A stretch of 64,000 nucleotides of DNA from a virus: positions 1 to 64,000 of the IMG/VR virus record IMGVR_UViG_3300047094_001651; one strand, given 5' to 3'. Below are positions 12,233 to 19,742 of this stretch, piece by piece (the stretch's first letter is position 1; each line of letters begins with the position of its first letter). The translations under genes were made by a program, and so were the position numbers. The notes under the pieces were generated by a model that saw nothing but the letters and a program-made list of their open reading frames with translations, was not told where the DNA came from and did not search any database.

Positions 12233-13171
12233 TTATTGCATAGCAAATACAACTCGTTTTGCTATGGCTTCAATAACAGGAACACTCACTGAGTTACCAG
12301 CTTGCATATACAATGATGAATCAGATGCTTTTGGTAGTTGATACCAATCAGGGAATCCTTGAAGTCGTACACATTCAAGAGGAGTTAGTTTACGAATACC
12401 ATCTGAGACTTTAATAATAGGAACATTATGTCCACCTGATCCCATATTAGCAGTTAGTGTAGGACATACACCTCGTTTGTTTTGACGTACATACTTACGC
12501 CTCCACTGATATACTTCATTCTCATCTATGACATCATCTTTGATTCTGTCATAGAGTGGCTTACCATTATAATAATATTTACGATCTACAACTGGTTCAA
12601 GATACTCACGTACAGTTTTGGTAAGTGCAACTCGATCTGGGAAACTAAACTTAAAGTTGTGAACTGGATCTTTGAACCCTACAATATAGATACGTTCACG
12701 ATTCTGCGGAACATTACCATATTCCATAGTATTCAGAACTTTATACTTGAAACTATAGCCAAGGCTATTAATAATTGCACTGATGGTTTTCATAGTATTA
12801 CCACCATCATGACCAACTAGATTCTTTACATTCTCAAGAAGAAATCCATCGGGAGATTTCTGTTTAATAATGTTGGCAATGCAAAAGAATAGATTGCCAC
12901 GATCCTTTTGATCATCAAATCCCTGACGGTTGCCAGCAATAGAGAATGGCTGGCAAGGAAAACCACCTAATAGGAAGTTAAAGTCAGGGAGTGTTGCAGG
13001 ATTGATCTCACGAATATCCTGAATGTGAAGTTTAGACTCTTGGAAGTTTAGATCATAAGTTGCTTTGCACTTGGGTTCAAAGTCATTTGAGAATACTGTT
13101 TGGAATCCAGCATTCTCAAATCCAATACGCATCCCACCAATTCCAGCAAAGAGATCAATAGTTTTTAGCAT
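12233..13171 (-). CDS. C5-cytosine DNA methyltransferase
   Basis: A 312-residue DNA (cytosine-5)-methyltransferase with all main motifs in order: FAGIGGMRIGFE (motif I, AdoMet binding), GGFPCQPFS (motif IV with the catalytic Cys), ENVKNL (VI), RERIYIVGF (VIII), TLTANMGSGGHN before LTPLECVRLQGFP (target-recognition end and IX) and QAGNSVSVPV (X). About usual length for a monospecific bacterial enzyme. It lies 24 nt after the candidate endonuclease gene on the same strand, so the two form a type II restriction-modification pair. If the partner is Bsp6I-like, the site would be GCNGC (inference). Confidence 0.95.
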   Translation of the reverse strand: MLKTIDLFAGIGGMRIGFENAGFQTVFSNDFEPKCKATYDLNFQESKLHIQDIREINPATLPDFNFLLGGFPCQPFSIAGNRQGFDDQKDRGNLFFCIANIIKQKSPDGFLLENVKNLVGHDGGNTMKTISAIINSLGYSFKYKVLNTMEYGNVPQNRERIYIVGFKDPVHNFKFSFPDRVALTKTVREYLEPVVDRKYYYNGKPLYDRIKDDVIDENEVYQWRRKYVRQNKRGVCPTLTANMGSGGHNVPIIKVSDGIRKLTPLECVRLQGFPDWYQLPKASDSSLYMQAGNSVSVPVIEAIAKRVVFAMQ

Positions 13172-13195
13172 AGCCTTCGTATAAGTTCTGATATG

Positions 13196-13798
13196 TTACC
13201 ACAGTTTGATTCCCTTGTAAAGGGGCTGGAGATCGTTGGGTTCGATTACGTATTTCTTTACAGAGAACCTAGGACGCTTTCCCTCTTTCTTGCGTTCTTC
13301 AAATGTGACTTGTTCTTTTTGTTTGACGATTACATTTGATACAAGATCATATGGAATCTCATAAACATCTACAGTACCATCAATGTTGCCACCATTGTAG
13401 AAATCCATAAAGATAATTTTATCTTGCTTGGACTTGGGTCCAAATGATGTACAATCATACTTCATTTGTGTAGCTTTGATCTGTACTGCCTTGCCGTCAA
13501 TAATATCAAATGCATCAAACGAACGATCTTTTAGCTTTTCATTTGATGATTTGTGATACCTACCAGCTGTAGTCAAAATACAATATGTTACTTCAGAGAT
13601 TGCTTCTGGAATGTTTGTAGCTCTCTCATCATGAAACAGTCCCTGGTCTCCAGCTGCTTCTTCACGAAGGCATTCATGCAATAGTTTCCAGGCTTCAAAA
13701 GTATTCTTGAGCCATGGAGTATCATCCTCAGTGTAAAACCTTAGTGTGAATACACTTGGAACACCATAAACTTCAGACTGGATTTGCTTTTCAATCAT
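13196..13798 (-). CDS. Type II restriction endonuclease, Bsp6I-like
   Basis: A 200-residue protein resembling the Bsp6I family (known to cut GCNGC). Family-like stretches: ATNIPEAISEVTYCILTTAG (~60-79), SFDAFD...VQIKAT (~93-110), CTSFGPKSKQDKIIFMDF (~117-134), DGTVDVYEIPYDLV (~140-153) and GKRPRFSVKKYVIE (~175-188). The SFDAFD/QIKA block fits a PD-(D/E)xK nuclease core in which Q replaces the usual acidic residue. The adjoining C5 methyltransferase supports the call. No truncation is visible. Its start overlaps the upstream membrane-protein gene by 4 nt. Confidence 0.78.
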   Translation of the reverse strand: MIEKQIQSEVYGVPSVFTLRFYTEDDTPWLKNTFEAWKLLHECLREEAAGDQGLFHDERATNIPEAISEVTYCILTTAGRYHKSSNEKLKDRSFDAFDIIDGKAVQIKATQMKYDCTSFGPKSKQDKIIFMDFYNGGNIDGTVDVYEIPYDLVSNVIVKQKEQVTFEERKKEGKRPRFSVKKYVIEPNDLQPLYKGIKLW

Positions 13799-14202
13799 TT
13801 GTTCATTTGGAGTGTAGGAACAGGCATCCCACCTTCAGTGGGCACATAGATGGTTACATTACCATTTTTGGCACCATCTTCAATGCCCGTGATATACAGA
13901 TACTGAAGATATTCACGATTATCTTTCAGTGAATTACCAATGATTTGGTTTGCCTTGGCAACACCTTGAGCACGGATGATTTCAGCATCAGCAAGTTGCG
14001 AAGCAGAATCTTTCTTTGCTTGTGCTTCCAGAACTGCTACCTGACGAGTAAACTCTGCCTTTTGCAGTTCCGCTTTACCAGCAAGTGATTGCTGCCACAC
14101 ATTATACTGTGGACCACCAATGAAGATGAGACCAAGAACAGCAATGGCACCAACAGCACCAATAGCAATAACAGGGTCAATAAATCCGTTTTGTTTAGTC
14201 AT
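13795..14202 (-). CDS. Band-7/SPFH-like short membrane protein (135 aa)
   Basis: A 135-residue protein with an N-terminal membrane helix (PVIAIGAVGAIAVLGLIFIG, ~9-28), a helical, Ala/Glu-rich middle and the segment AEIIRAQGVAKANQIIGNSL, typical of the coiled-coil end of stomatin/prohibitin (SPFH) proteins. The head domain of that family is absent, so this is either a shortened form or only similar in its tail. It overlaps the endonuclease start by 4 nt, so its expression is coupled to the restriction-modification pair. Confidence 0.7.
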   Translation of the reverse strand: MTKQNGFIDPVIAIGAVGAIAVLGLIFIGGPQYNVWQQSLAGKAELQKAEFTRQVAVLEAQAKKDSASQLADAEIIRAQGVAKANQIIGNSLKDNREYLQYLYITGIEDGAKNGNVTIYVPTEGGMPVPTLQMNK

Positions 14203-14224
14203 AGTAATTTACCTCAAATAAAGT

Positions 14225-14647
14225 TCAGGGAGTAATCCAATCATAACTATTAGGAGTTTCTACACTCTCAAATCCATCATATTCATCAATATGATAAGGA
14301 CCACTGATTTCAACAATAGCAAGTTTAGCACACTCACCATTTGCTTTGTCACCCAGTTCTTCTACAACTTGAACCAGAATAGGGTCATGACGATCAACAT
14401 CACGGTGATACCAATTTTGTGCTGAATATGCTTTGTTGTAAGCCATACGCTCATCAAAACTCATAGCCTGAAACTCTTCTGTGTTTTTTGCTTTGATTCG
14501 CTCTTCAGGTGGAACCAGCCAAACATTATATCCCCATCGTTCATCCTCAATCCAAACTTGTTGTTCTTTGAGTTCCCAGTATCGTTGGACTGCTTCTTTA
14601 GACAGACCAAACCCACCGTAGCAGGCATTATAAACAACTTTAGTCAT
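14225..14647 (-). CDS. Hypothetical phage protein (140 aa)
   Basis: A 140-residue acidic protein beginning MTKVVYNACYGGFGLSKEAV, an N-terminus type I associate with conserved cyanophage proteins of unknown role. The middle has a region of helices (FDERMAYNKAYSAQNWYHRD) and a strand-like AKLAIVEI. No catalytic motif is recognisable. Confidence 0.75.
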   Translation of the reverse strand: MTKVVYNACYGGFGLSKEAVQRYWELKEQQVWIEDERWGYNVWLVPPEERIKAKNTEEFQAMSFDERMAYNKAYSAQNWYHRDVDRHDPILVQVVEELGDKANGECAKLAIVEISGPYHIDEYDGFESVETPNSYDWITP

Positions 14648-14649
14648 AA

Positions 14650-15135
14650 TCAGAGTTTAAAGGGAGAAACAATAATACGAGGTTCAACATACACAGGACG
14701 GGTCTTACCACTACCACTGGGATCAGAACACATCACCCAAGTTCCTTCTGCACTATCAGGAGAAAAAAGACCATTAGGGTCTGCTTGTGGTAGAGTTGTT
14801 CCAGTGTACTCATACTTTTCAGGATTAGTATATTGAGTAGCAGCAGGCAAACCATAACCAATAGAATTACACAGGAACACTGGACGACCAGTAGTTTCAG
14901 GAACAGTGTAAGTATAAGTCACTAAACCATCTTGGTCACGCATCTCAATGATTTGTTTCATCAGTTTGCGTTCACGGAAGTTCTTGATGGCAGGCATACC
15001 AGTTTGAGCAGTACCTTCTTGAAGAATACGTTCTTGCTGATCACGTTGTTTTTGGTCAGAATTACTGAAATCATCACAACCAACAAGAGTTACACCCAGA
15101 AGTGTGATGACAGCAACAGAAGCAATGGATTTCAT
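14650..15135 (-). CDS. Putative lipoprotein (161 aa)
   Basis: A 161-residue protein with a lipoprotein signal: MKSIASVAVITLLGVTLVGC, the lipobox LVGC ending at Cys20. The mature part is polar and probably beta-rich (LVTYTYTVPETTGRPVFLCN, ~83-102), with further Cys at ~101 and ~145. Likely anchored in the host membrane and facing the periplasm; phage lipoproteins often block superinfection, but that role is inference. Confidence 0.8.
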   Translation of the reverse strand: MKSIASVAVITLLGVTLVGCDDFSNSDQKQRDQQERILQEGTAQTGMPAIKNFRERKLMKQIIEMRDQDGLVTYTYTVPETTGRPVFLCNSIGYGLPAATQYTNPEKYEYTGTTLPQADPNGLFSPDSAEGTWVMCSDPSGSGKTRPVYVEPRIIVSPFKL

Positions 15136-15137
15136 TA

Positions 15138-15455
15138 TCAGTTAGGAAGATTAGAGATGAAGGATTGGAGGTCAGAAGGCATAGCATCAGCAGGAACTTC
15201 AGCAGCACGATGCCGAATTACATCTGCCAGTGCTGCTTTATGTTCAGGTGTTGCTTTGATATACTCAAATTGCATATTCTGCAGTTCTTGGACAGCACCA
15301 GTTCGGAAGGACTTTGATTGTTCAAAGGTGTTCCTGCGAACATTCTCGTACTTTGGTGCAAAAAATGCGGTGAACAGAAGGTCGTGGTAGGCAATCCCCC
15401 AAATAGAAGCAACCAGACCCACAAAACTACCAAAAACAAGAATACTAGTTTTCAT
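15138..15455 (-). CDS. N-terminally anchored protein (105 aa)
   Basis: A 105-residue protein with an N-terminal hydrophobic helix (ILVFGSFVGLVASIWGIAYH, ~4-23) and a soluble helical remainder. The helix could be a signal anchor. It directly precedes the lipoprotein gene (2-nt gap), suggesting a common envelope-related job. Confidence 0.7.
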   Translation of the reverse strand: MKTSILVFGSFVGLVASIWGIAYHDLLFTAFFAPKYENVRRNTFEQSKSFRTGAVQELQNMQFEYIKATPEHKAALADVIRHRAAEVPADAMPSDLQSFISNLPN

Positions 15456-15633
15456 AAATCATTCCTTCCATTTGTGCAGAGAGTTCAAGAAGTTCATTCT
15501 TGAGTTTTAGATTTTCTTCTTCAAGAATCCCAATCCTACGTTTCAGATCAAGATTTTCGGAATACAGACACATTGCATCAAGTTCTGCATCTGTATATTT
15601 GTTTGCTGTGCCTGAAATTGAAAAATCATTCAT
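15445..15633 (-). CDS. Small coiled-coil protein (62 aa)
   Basis: A 62-residue protein; residues ~25-55 form a leucine-spaced coiled coil (LDLKRRIGILEEENLKLKNE). The ATG at 15633 has AAGGAG about 10 nt upstream, so the longer frame from 15720 is rejected. The 3' end overlaps the next gene by 11 nt. A TATACT box at 15723-15728 lies upstream without a recognisable -35. Confidence 0.65.
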   Translation of the reverse strand: MNDFSISGTANKYTDAELDAMCLYSENLDLKRRIGILEEENLKLKNELLELSAQMEGMIYEN

Positions 15634-15783
15634 TTGAGACCAATCTCCTTGAGATAATCGTGGTAACGCATGAAGCGGGTGAGTGATGGATGTCCTGGTG
15701 GATTTAGGCTCCAACAGCATTCAGTATAGGATAAAAACTCATACCAGGGAGTGGTTGGGTCCAGTACGTGAACTGGCACATCA

Positions 15784-16020
15784 TTAGAGTTTTCCACCTA
15801 CCACCCCTTCGTAAAGTTTACTTTCGGGAAAACCTTCTTGTCTTCCTTTAAGGATGAATCTTGTTGCATTGATGCAAGATTCCCGTGTGAGAGAAGTAAT
15901 AAGCGGGTCCCCATTCTTATGAAAACTCTTCCAAGTTTTCCAACGAGATTGTTCAACACGGAATGTATCATCAATCCAATCTACCTCTGCAATTTCAGGA
16001 TGCTCGTTTGGGTTTGTCAT
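15784..16020 (-). CDS. Small hypothetical protein (78 aa)
   Basis: A 78-residue protein (start TNPNEHPEIAEVDWIDDTFR, then KTWKSFHKNGDPLITSLTRE), possibly a small strand-turn-strand fold. Coupled by a 4-nt overlap to the membrane-protein gene upstream. Confidence 0.65.
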   Translation of the reverse strand: MTNPNEHPEIAEVDWIDDTFRVEQSRWKTWKSFHKNGDPLITSLTRESCINATRFILKGRQEGFPESKLYEGVVGGKL

Positions 16021-16337
16021 TCAAATTCTCCAGTACGGTTTTTGACTGTGCCTGAGCGATATACTCCCTCAATTCGGGAGTCTCCATCCATTCCCAGATA
16101 GTCCCGTCCTTCTGAGTAAAGTTTTTCTGCATAGTTTGAATTTTCATAGATTTCAACTTCAACTTTAATTTCTCTATCATTCCAGTGTCGAATAACACCA
16201 GCAACAATAAAGCAGTTTGTAATGAGATACGTAGTAAAGATAACTGTCCTTACAATAGCAACCTTATCAGCTACTTGATCTTTTTTGTGTGCTTTTTCTC
16301 CTAGTGCGAGTGCCCACAGGTGCCACAGGTGTTTCAT
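16017..16337 (-). CDS. Small membrane protein (106 aa)
   Basis: A 106-residue protein beginning MKHLWHLWALALGEKAHKKD, then a membrane helix (IVRTVIFTTYLITNCFIVAG, ~28-47) and a polar, acidic C-terminus. The first 71 nt overlap the upstream gene in another frame, an unusually long overlap, but the N-terminus looks like a genuine conserved phage start, so I keep it. Confidence 0.65.
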   Translation of the reverse strand: MKHLWHLWALALGEKAHKKDQVADKVAIVRTVIFTTYLITNCFIVAGVIRHWNDREIKVEVEIYENSNYAEKLYSEGRDYLGMDGDSRIEGVYRSGTVKNRTGEFE

Positions 16338-16548
16338 CTGGTGTAAAGAATGTGTCTAGTGTTGAGAACAGTTCAGGTTTCTTTTCTTTTGGTTTTCGTT
16401 TGACTGTTTGAATACTTGCATTGGTTGGTTTGTATCTCTCAATATGTTTCTGAAGATGCTCTTCACACATAAACCAACAAACTCGTTCATCCTTTCCATC
16501 AGTGTATTCTAGCCTGTATGGAAATCCTTCGTATGGAAAATCACTCAT
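16267..16548 (-). CDS. Hypothetical protein (93 aa)
   Basis: A 93-residue protein: a compact N-terminal half with Cys and His (DERVCWFMCEEHLQKHIERY, ~20-39) that could bind a metal, and a basic, low-complexity tail (TRTRRKSTQKRSSS). The final 71 nt double as the start of the next gene. Confidence 0.65.
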   Translation of the reverse strand: MSDFPYEGFPYRLEYTDGKDERVCWFMCEEHLQKHIERYKPTNASIQTVKRKPKEKKPELFSTLDTFFTPDETPVAPVGTRTRRKSTQKRSSS

Positions 16549-16910
16549 CTAAGTATTTCAATGTGGGTAATCTTACCTAGTTTAAAACATATACTACATC
16601 TTGGCCAGCATTCCCATTTTGCATTTGGGTTTTGTTCTGGATATACTTCAATGCAATCAGTTACATATTGTGGACGAATCACACCATGATTGCCATTTGG
16701 AATCCATTGAAATCTTGCCCAAGGTGGAAGTGATTCATCATCGACTTCTACAAAGTCTGCAGCCATGCAATCATCAATCTCATACAACTCACCAGAAGGA
16801 CTGATCCAATAATCAGTCATAATACACTTGAGTCCTTTGGTTTGTAATGTATGATTATTGAAATGTTCGTTGATTGGATATGAACAACGAACTCGATCAA
16901 ACATTCCCAT
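16545..16910 (-). CDS. Conserved-type phage protein (121 aa)
   Basis: A 121-residue protein starting MGMFDRVRCSYPINEHFNNH, the opening of a widespread small-phage-protein family of unknown function. Cys-containing ends (CSYP near the start; CWPRCSICFKLGKI near residues 101-114) may bind a metal. It has its own promoter inside the upstream phosphatase gene (16947-16975). Confidence 0.75.
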   Translation of the reverse strand: MGMFDRVRCSYPINEHFNNHTLQTKGLKCIMTDYWISPSGELYEIDDCMAADFVEVDDESLPPWARFQWIPNGNHGVIRPQYVTDCIEVYPEQNPNAKWECWPRCSICFKLGKITHIEILR

Positions 16911-17383
16911 TAGAAATCACCTTTACCTTGGGAGACATCAAAGGTAAATATACCACGATCCTGCCACATTGTCAAGACCCTTTTGCGATCATCAAACACT
17001 GCAAAGATTTGATATTGCTCTTCGATCTGATCAGCAATCTCTGCCTTCACAATAGCATCATCACGATGGTCTTGATACTTTCTCATGTATAAGCCATTAT
17101 GATCATATGGTGTGATACCATGTTTCTCAAGCCATTTTACAGTCACATCACGATAATCATCAGAGCGACCACTTACAAAGAAAATAGGATATAGGTACTT
17201 CAATGCACAAAACATTTCAAGTACCTGCTCTACAGGTTTATCATTACTGATTCCACGATTCCATGCATCCCAGTTACGAGGCTTGGTTGCAACAAATTGT
17301 CTGCGATGAGTCACATCACAGAGAGTACCATCGAGGTCAAAAATGATGCACTTAAGTTTAGGAGTATTCGTAGAGGAATCCAT
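16910..17383 (-). CDS. pseT: Polynucleotide 3'-phosphatase (PseT phosphatase half)
   Basis: A 157-residue HAD-type phosphatase matching the C-terminal half of T4 polynucleotide kinase/phosphatase: CIIFDLDGTLCDVTHRR (motif I with both catalytic Asp), NWDAWNRGISNDKPVEQVLE, FFVSGRSDDYRDVTVKWLE (motif II), LYMRKYQDHRDD and VFDDRKRVLTMWQDRGI. It removes 3' phosphates or cyclic phosphates before RNA sealing. In T4 it is fused behind the kinase; here kinase and phosphatase are separate genes with a deaminase gene between. Start at 17383 or 17404; both overlap the deaminase end. Confidence 0.85.
   Translation of the reverse strand: MDSSTNTPKLKCIIFDLDGTLCDVTHRRQFVATKPRNWDAWNRGISNDKPVEQVLEMFCALKYLYPIFFVSGRSDDYRDVTVKWLEKHGITPYDHNGLYMRKYQDHRDDAIVKAEIADQIEEQYQIFAVFDDRKRVLTMWQDRGIFTFDVSQGKGDF
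16947..16975 (-). promoter_or_regulatory. Internal promoter TTGACA-17-TATATT
   Basis: -35 at 16970-16975, -10 TATATT at 16947-16952, spacer 17, within the last codons of the phosphatase gene; start predicted ~30 nt before the ATG at 16910. Confidence 0.7.
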
Positions 17384-17735
17384 GGTTTGTGGTATAGTGA
17401 ACATGAGTGATGCCAGCTTCTTTGAGTGCTAGCTGGCAAATGGGGCATGGTCGAGCCATTCGTAGTTTACCCTGTGGATTGATCCTTGCAACAATAATAG
17501 TATCTACATCTTCACGACACTTAACTAGGGCTGCGATCTCTGCATGGAGATAGATCTTTTCTTTCAATCCAACTCGTTCTGCAAACTTAGCTTGAATTGG
17601 ATGAGACTTAGTTTCTAAATTAGTAGCTGAGACAATTACTTTGTTTTTATTGAGTAGCAAAGCGCCAACTTGTTTCTTTGATGGAGAAGATTTTGCAGTT
17701 GCGATTGCGTGTTCAAATACCGAGTCAGAGATCAT
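17358..17735 (-). CDS. Cytidine/deoxycytidylate deaminase-family protein
   Basis: A 125-residue zinc deaminase: HAEIAALVK (catalytic His and Glu, ~65-73) and PCPICQLALKEAGI (zinc Cys pair, ~96-109), with a helix-strand scaffold typical of the family. T4-like phages use dCMP deaminase for dTTP supply. This one is shorter than T4 dCMP deaminase and lies between the two halves of polynucleotide kinase, so a nucleic-acid-editing role is conceivable but unproven. Start and stop overlap both neighbours (TGATG at 17733-17737). Confidence 0.8.
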   Translation of the reverse strand: MISDSVFEHAIATAKSSPSKKQVGALLLNKNKVIVSATNLETKSHPIQAKFAERVGLKEKIYLHAEIAALVKCREDVDTIIVARINPQGKLRMARPCPICQLALKEAGITHVHYTTNHGFLYEYS

Positions 17736-18235
17736 CAGGCTACCTGCAATTTCAGATGCGACCCATCATGAGTCATAATAACATCAAAACCTTCGTCTTC
17801 AGTTGGCATTTCAAATTGGTGATACATGCGAGTAATAACAGAGCGTGGAATGAATTTGTTTGCTCTTTGCGAATTGCGAATGATAGCTTCTTCAAGAGTG
17901 ATAGGAAGAACCACTGCAGTTTTGGTATAAGTATCTGGAATCTTCTTTAGTTTCTGTCTACGAGACTTTCTAGAAACATTAGTCTGATCCCAGATGATAG
18001 ACTTGCCTCGTTGAATTGCAAGTTCTAGCTCTTCATACATCTTAGCAGTAGCCTCAGAGATAACATCGTCAAAGACTTCATTGTAAGTTGAATTGTTTTC
18101 TCTTGCAATTTTTTCAATGTAATCATCAGTGGAAATGATTACATATTCATCAAACACATCAGTGTTGTCAATTCCTCTGCGAATGTAGGATGATTTACCT
18201 GCACAAGGAATACCACACATCATAATCAGTTCCAT
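17735..18235 (-). CDS. pseT: Polynucleotide 5'-kinase (PseT kinase half)
   Basis: A 166-residue P-loop kinase like the N-terminal half of T4 polynucleotide kinase: MELIMMCGIPCAGKSSYIRR (Walker A), ISTDDYIE (catalytic Asp region), SIIWDQTNVSRKSRRQKLKK and an Arg-containing lid segment (NSQRANKFIPRSVITRMY). It phosphorylates 5'-OH RNA ends, the step before ligation. It lies directly downstream of RNA ligase 1 (10-nt overlap), forming an RNA-repair operon. Confidence 0.85.
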   Translation of the reverse strand: MELIMMCGIPCAGKSSYIRRGIDNTDVFDEYVIISTDDYIEKIARENNSTYNEVFDDVISEATAKMYEELELAIQRGKSIIWDQTNVSRKSRRQKLKKIPDTYTKTAVVLPITLEEAIIRNSQRANKFIPRSVITRMYHQFEMPTEDEGFDVIMTHDGSHLKLQVA

Positions 18236-19389
18236 GAAATACCTCCGAACATCCAGCGGGAATCGTTTAGTTTGGTTTGAGAAGTGAGAGATTTCTCGAT
18301 TGAATCAATCAAGAGTTGTTTACATTCTTTGCCTTGTTTCATGCCGAACATGAATGGGCGATGAATGGGAAGAAGCATTCGATTTACAAACTCAACGGCG
18401 AACTCCTTTTTGTCTGGATACATCTTATCACCACCTTCAAAGATGGTAGTAAGGTCTTGTGCCACTTCATCAACTGCACCCCAGAAGTCAGACTGGAACT
18501 TTCGTAGTCGAGTTGCATCATCTTCAGTAAGCAGTGGAATCATATCATCTACTGCATCATTAATGATAACTTGAATAATATTCTTTTCTGAGTTGATTTG
18601 TTCCTTTGAGCGATGGCGAAGAATATATTCATCAGCTTTAACTTTGACCATGTGACCATCATCAAAGCGAATTACTACACCCTCACCATCATCCCATTTA
18701 CGAATAGTAGTGATTAAGTCTTCATCAATAGGAACACTTCCAGAGAATGCAATCACATAAGGAATATCATAATGTGATGCAAGTTCTACCATGTTGAAAT
18801 ATGGTAGATAGTTACCTTTGGTAAGGTTACGAATACCAGTGAGAATGAGTTGGTCTTTAGGATAATCAACTACAATACGATTTTTACGAGAACACCATTC
18901 AAAGATAGGTGTCATTCCACCTTCAATCATGGCACGAATGAAAGTATTGTACTGTGGCTTATCACCAATGAACACTTCTGCATTCATTGCAACATCAGTA
19001 ATACCAGCCTTCGTACCTAAACGGAATCCTTCTGGAGTTGGAATAGGACGAATCATCGAACCATCTAGCTTCTCCAGAACTACATGTGAAGCACTCAAGT
19101 TGAGTTTATCAATCTGAGTTTCTTCACGTTCACCTACATTGAAGAATTTGTGATATGGACGAGAAATGATATTGCCAGTATCATTATCAAAGATGAGACC
19201 ACGACACTCACGACGCATCTTCATGTTGTAATGAGAACGTTCACGAATGAGTGAGAACGTATCTTCAAATGCAACCATATAGTTGATAACAGTGTACCAA
19301 CCTTTGTCCATCACTTTAAACTCTGGACGATCCTCAATGTGAGGAATCACATCATCAATGTGATTGATGTCAGGAAATGTGTAGTTCAT
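18226..19389 (-). CDS. rnlA: T4-type RNA ligase 1
   Basis: A 387-residue ATP-dependent RNA ligase, close to the length of T4 Rnl1 (374). EKLDGSMIRP carries the adenylated lysine (motif I, around residue 107). FEWCSRKNRIVVDYP fits motif IIIa, DDGEGVVIRF is motif IV and MVKVKADEYILRHR is motif V; the C-terminal helical domain of Rnl1 proteins follows. With the kinase and phosphatase it would repair tRNAs cut by host anticodon nucleases. Start at 19389 is preferred to 19455, which lies inside the upstream gene. Confidence 0.9.
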   Translation of the reverse strand: MNYTFPDINHIDDVIPHIEDRPEFKVMDKGWYTVINYMVAFEDTFSLIRERSHYNMKMRRECRGLIFDNDTGNIISRPYHKFFNVGEREETQIDKLNLSASHVVLEKLDGSMIRPIPTPEGFRLGTKAGITDVAMNAEVFIGDKPQYNTFIRAMIEGGMTPIFEWCSRKNRIVVDYPKDQLILTGIRNLTKGNYLPYFNMVELASHYDIPYVIAFSGSVPIDEDLITTIRKWDDGEGVVIRFDDGHMVKVKADEYILRHRSKEQINSEKNIIQVIINDAVDDMIPLLTEDDATRLRKFQSDFWGAVDEVAQDLTTIFEGGDKMYPDKKEFAVEFVNRMLLPIHRPFMFGMKQGKECKQLLIDSIEKSLTSQTKLNDSRWMFGGISWN

Positions 19390-19555
19390 CATCAAAAGTA
19401 AAGTATTCGTAGATTTGAGACATGACAGCATCATTGATACGTTCAATGATTGCATGTTCTTCAGGGTTTTCTACATGCTTGTGTGCAAGACGCCAACCAC
19501 GAAGGACACCTTCTTCAATTGCTTGTTCTAGAATAACACGAGTTTTAACTTTCAT
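19370..19555 (-). CDS. Small helical protein (61 aa)
   Basis: A 61-residue helical protein (TRVILEQAIEEGVLRGWRLA, then AIIERINDAVMSQIYEYF). Overlaps the ligase start by 20 nt and the preceding gene by 11 nt. The N-terminal helix-turn-helix-like look (EEGVLRGWRLAHKH) is reminiscent of small DNA-binding or dimerisation proteins, but nothing firm can be said. Confidence 0.65.
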   Translation of the reverse strand: MKVKTRVILEQAIEEGVLRGWRLAHKHVENPEEHAIIERINDAVMSQIYEYFTFDDELHIS

Positions 19556-19742
19556 CGAATTCCCTCCGACATTGTTCAAAGTGCAACCATGCAAGCTCTT
19601 CACGCTCACGCAAACTTGTAATGACAGCAGCAGCAATCTCAGGCCACTCATCTTTGCTATTCTGCCACCAATCTTTGAAGTCAGGTGGCATTACTTTGGA
19701 AAGCTCATCATCATAAGCTTTGAGTCGTTCAAGATCAGTCAT
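19545..19742 (-). CDS. Small helical protein (65 aa)
   Basis: A 65-residue charged helical protein (TDLERLKAYDDELSKVMPPD; SLREREELAWLHFEQCRRE). Overlaps both neighbours by 8-11 nt. Unknown function. Confidence 0.65.
   Translation of the reverse strand: MTDLERLKAYDDELSKVMPPDFKDWWQNSKDEWPEIAAAVITSLREREELAWLHFEQCRREFDES

Noticed and set aside
10904-13798. Helicase as the restriction subunit of a type I or III system
   Set aside because: It is separated from the methyltransferase by a strong terminator and has its own promoter; the methyltransferase is a C5 enzyme with a better endonuclease partner. A UvsW-like repair helicase is more likely.
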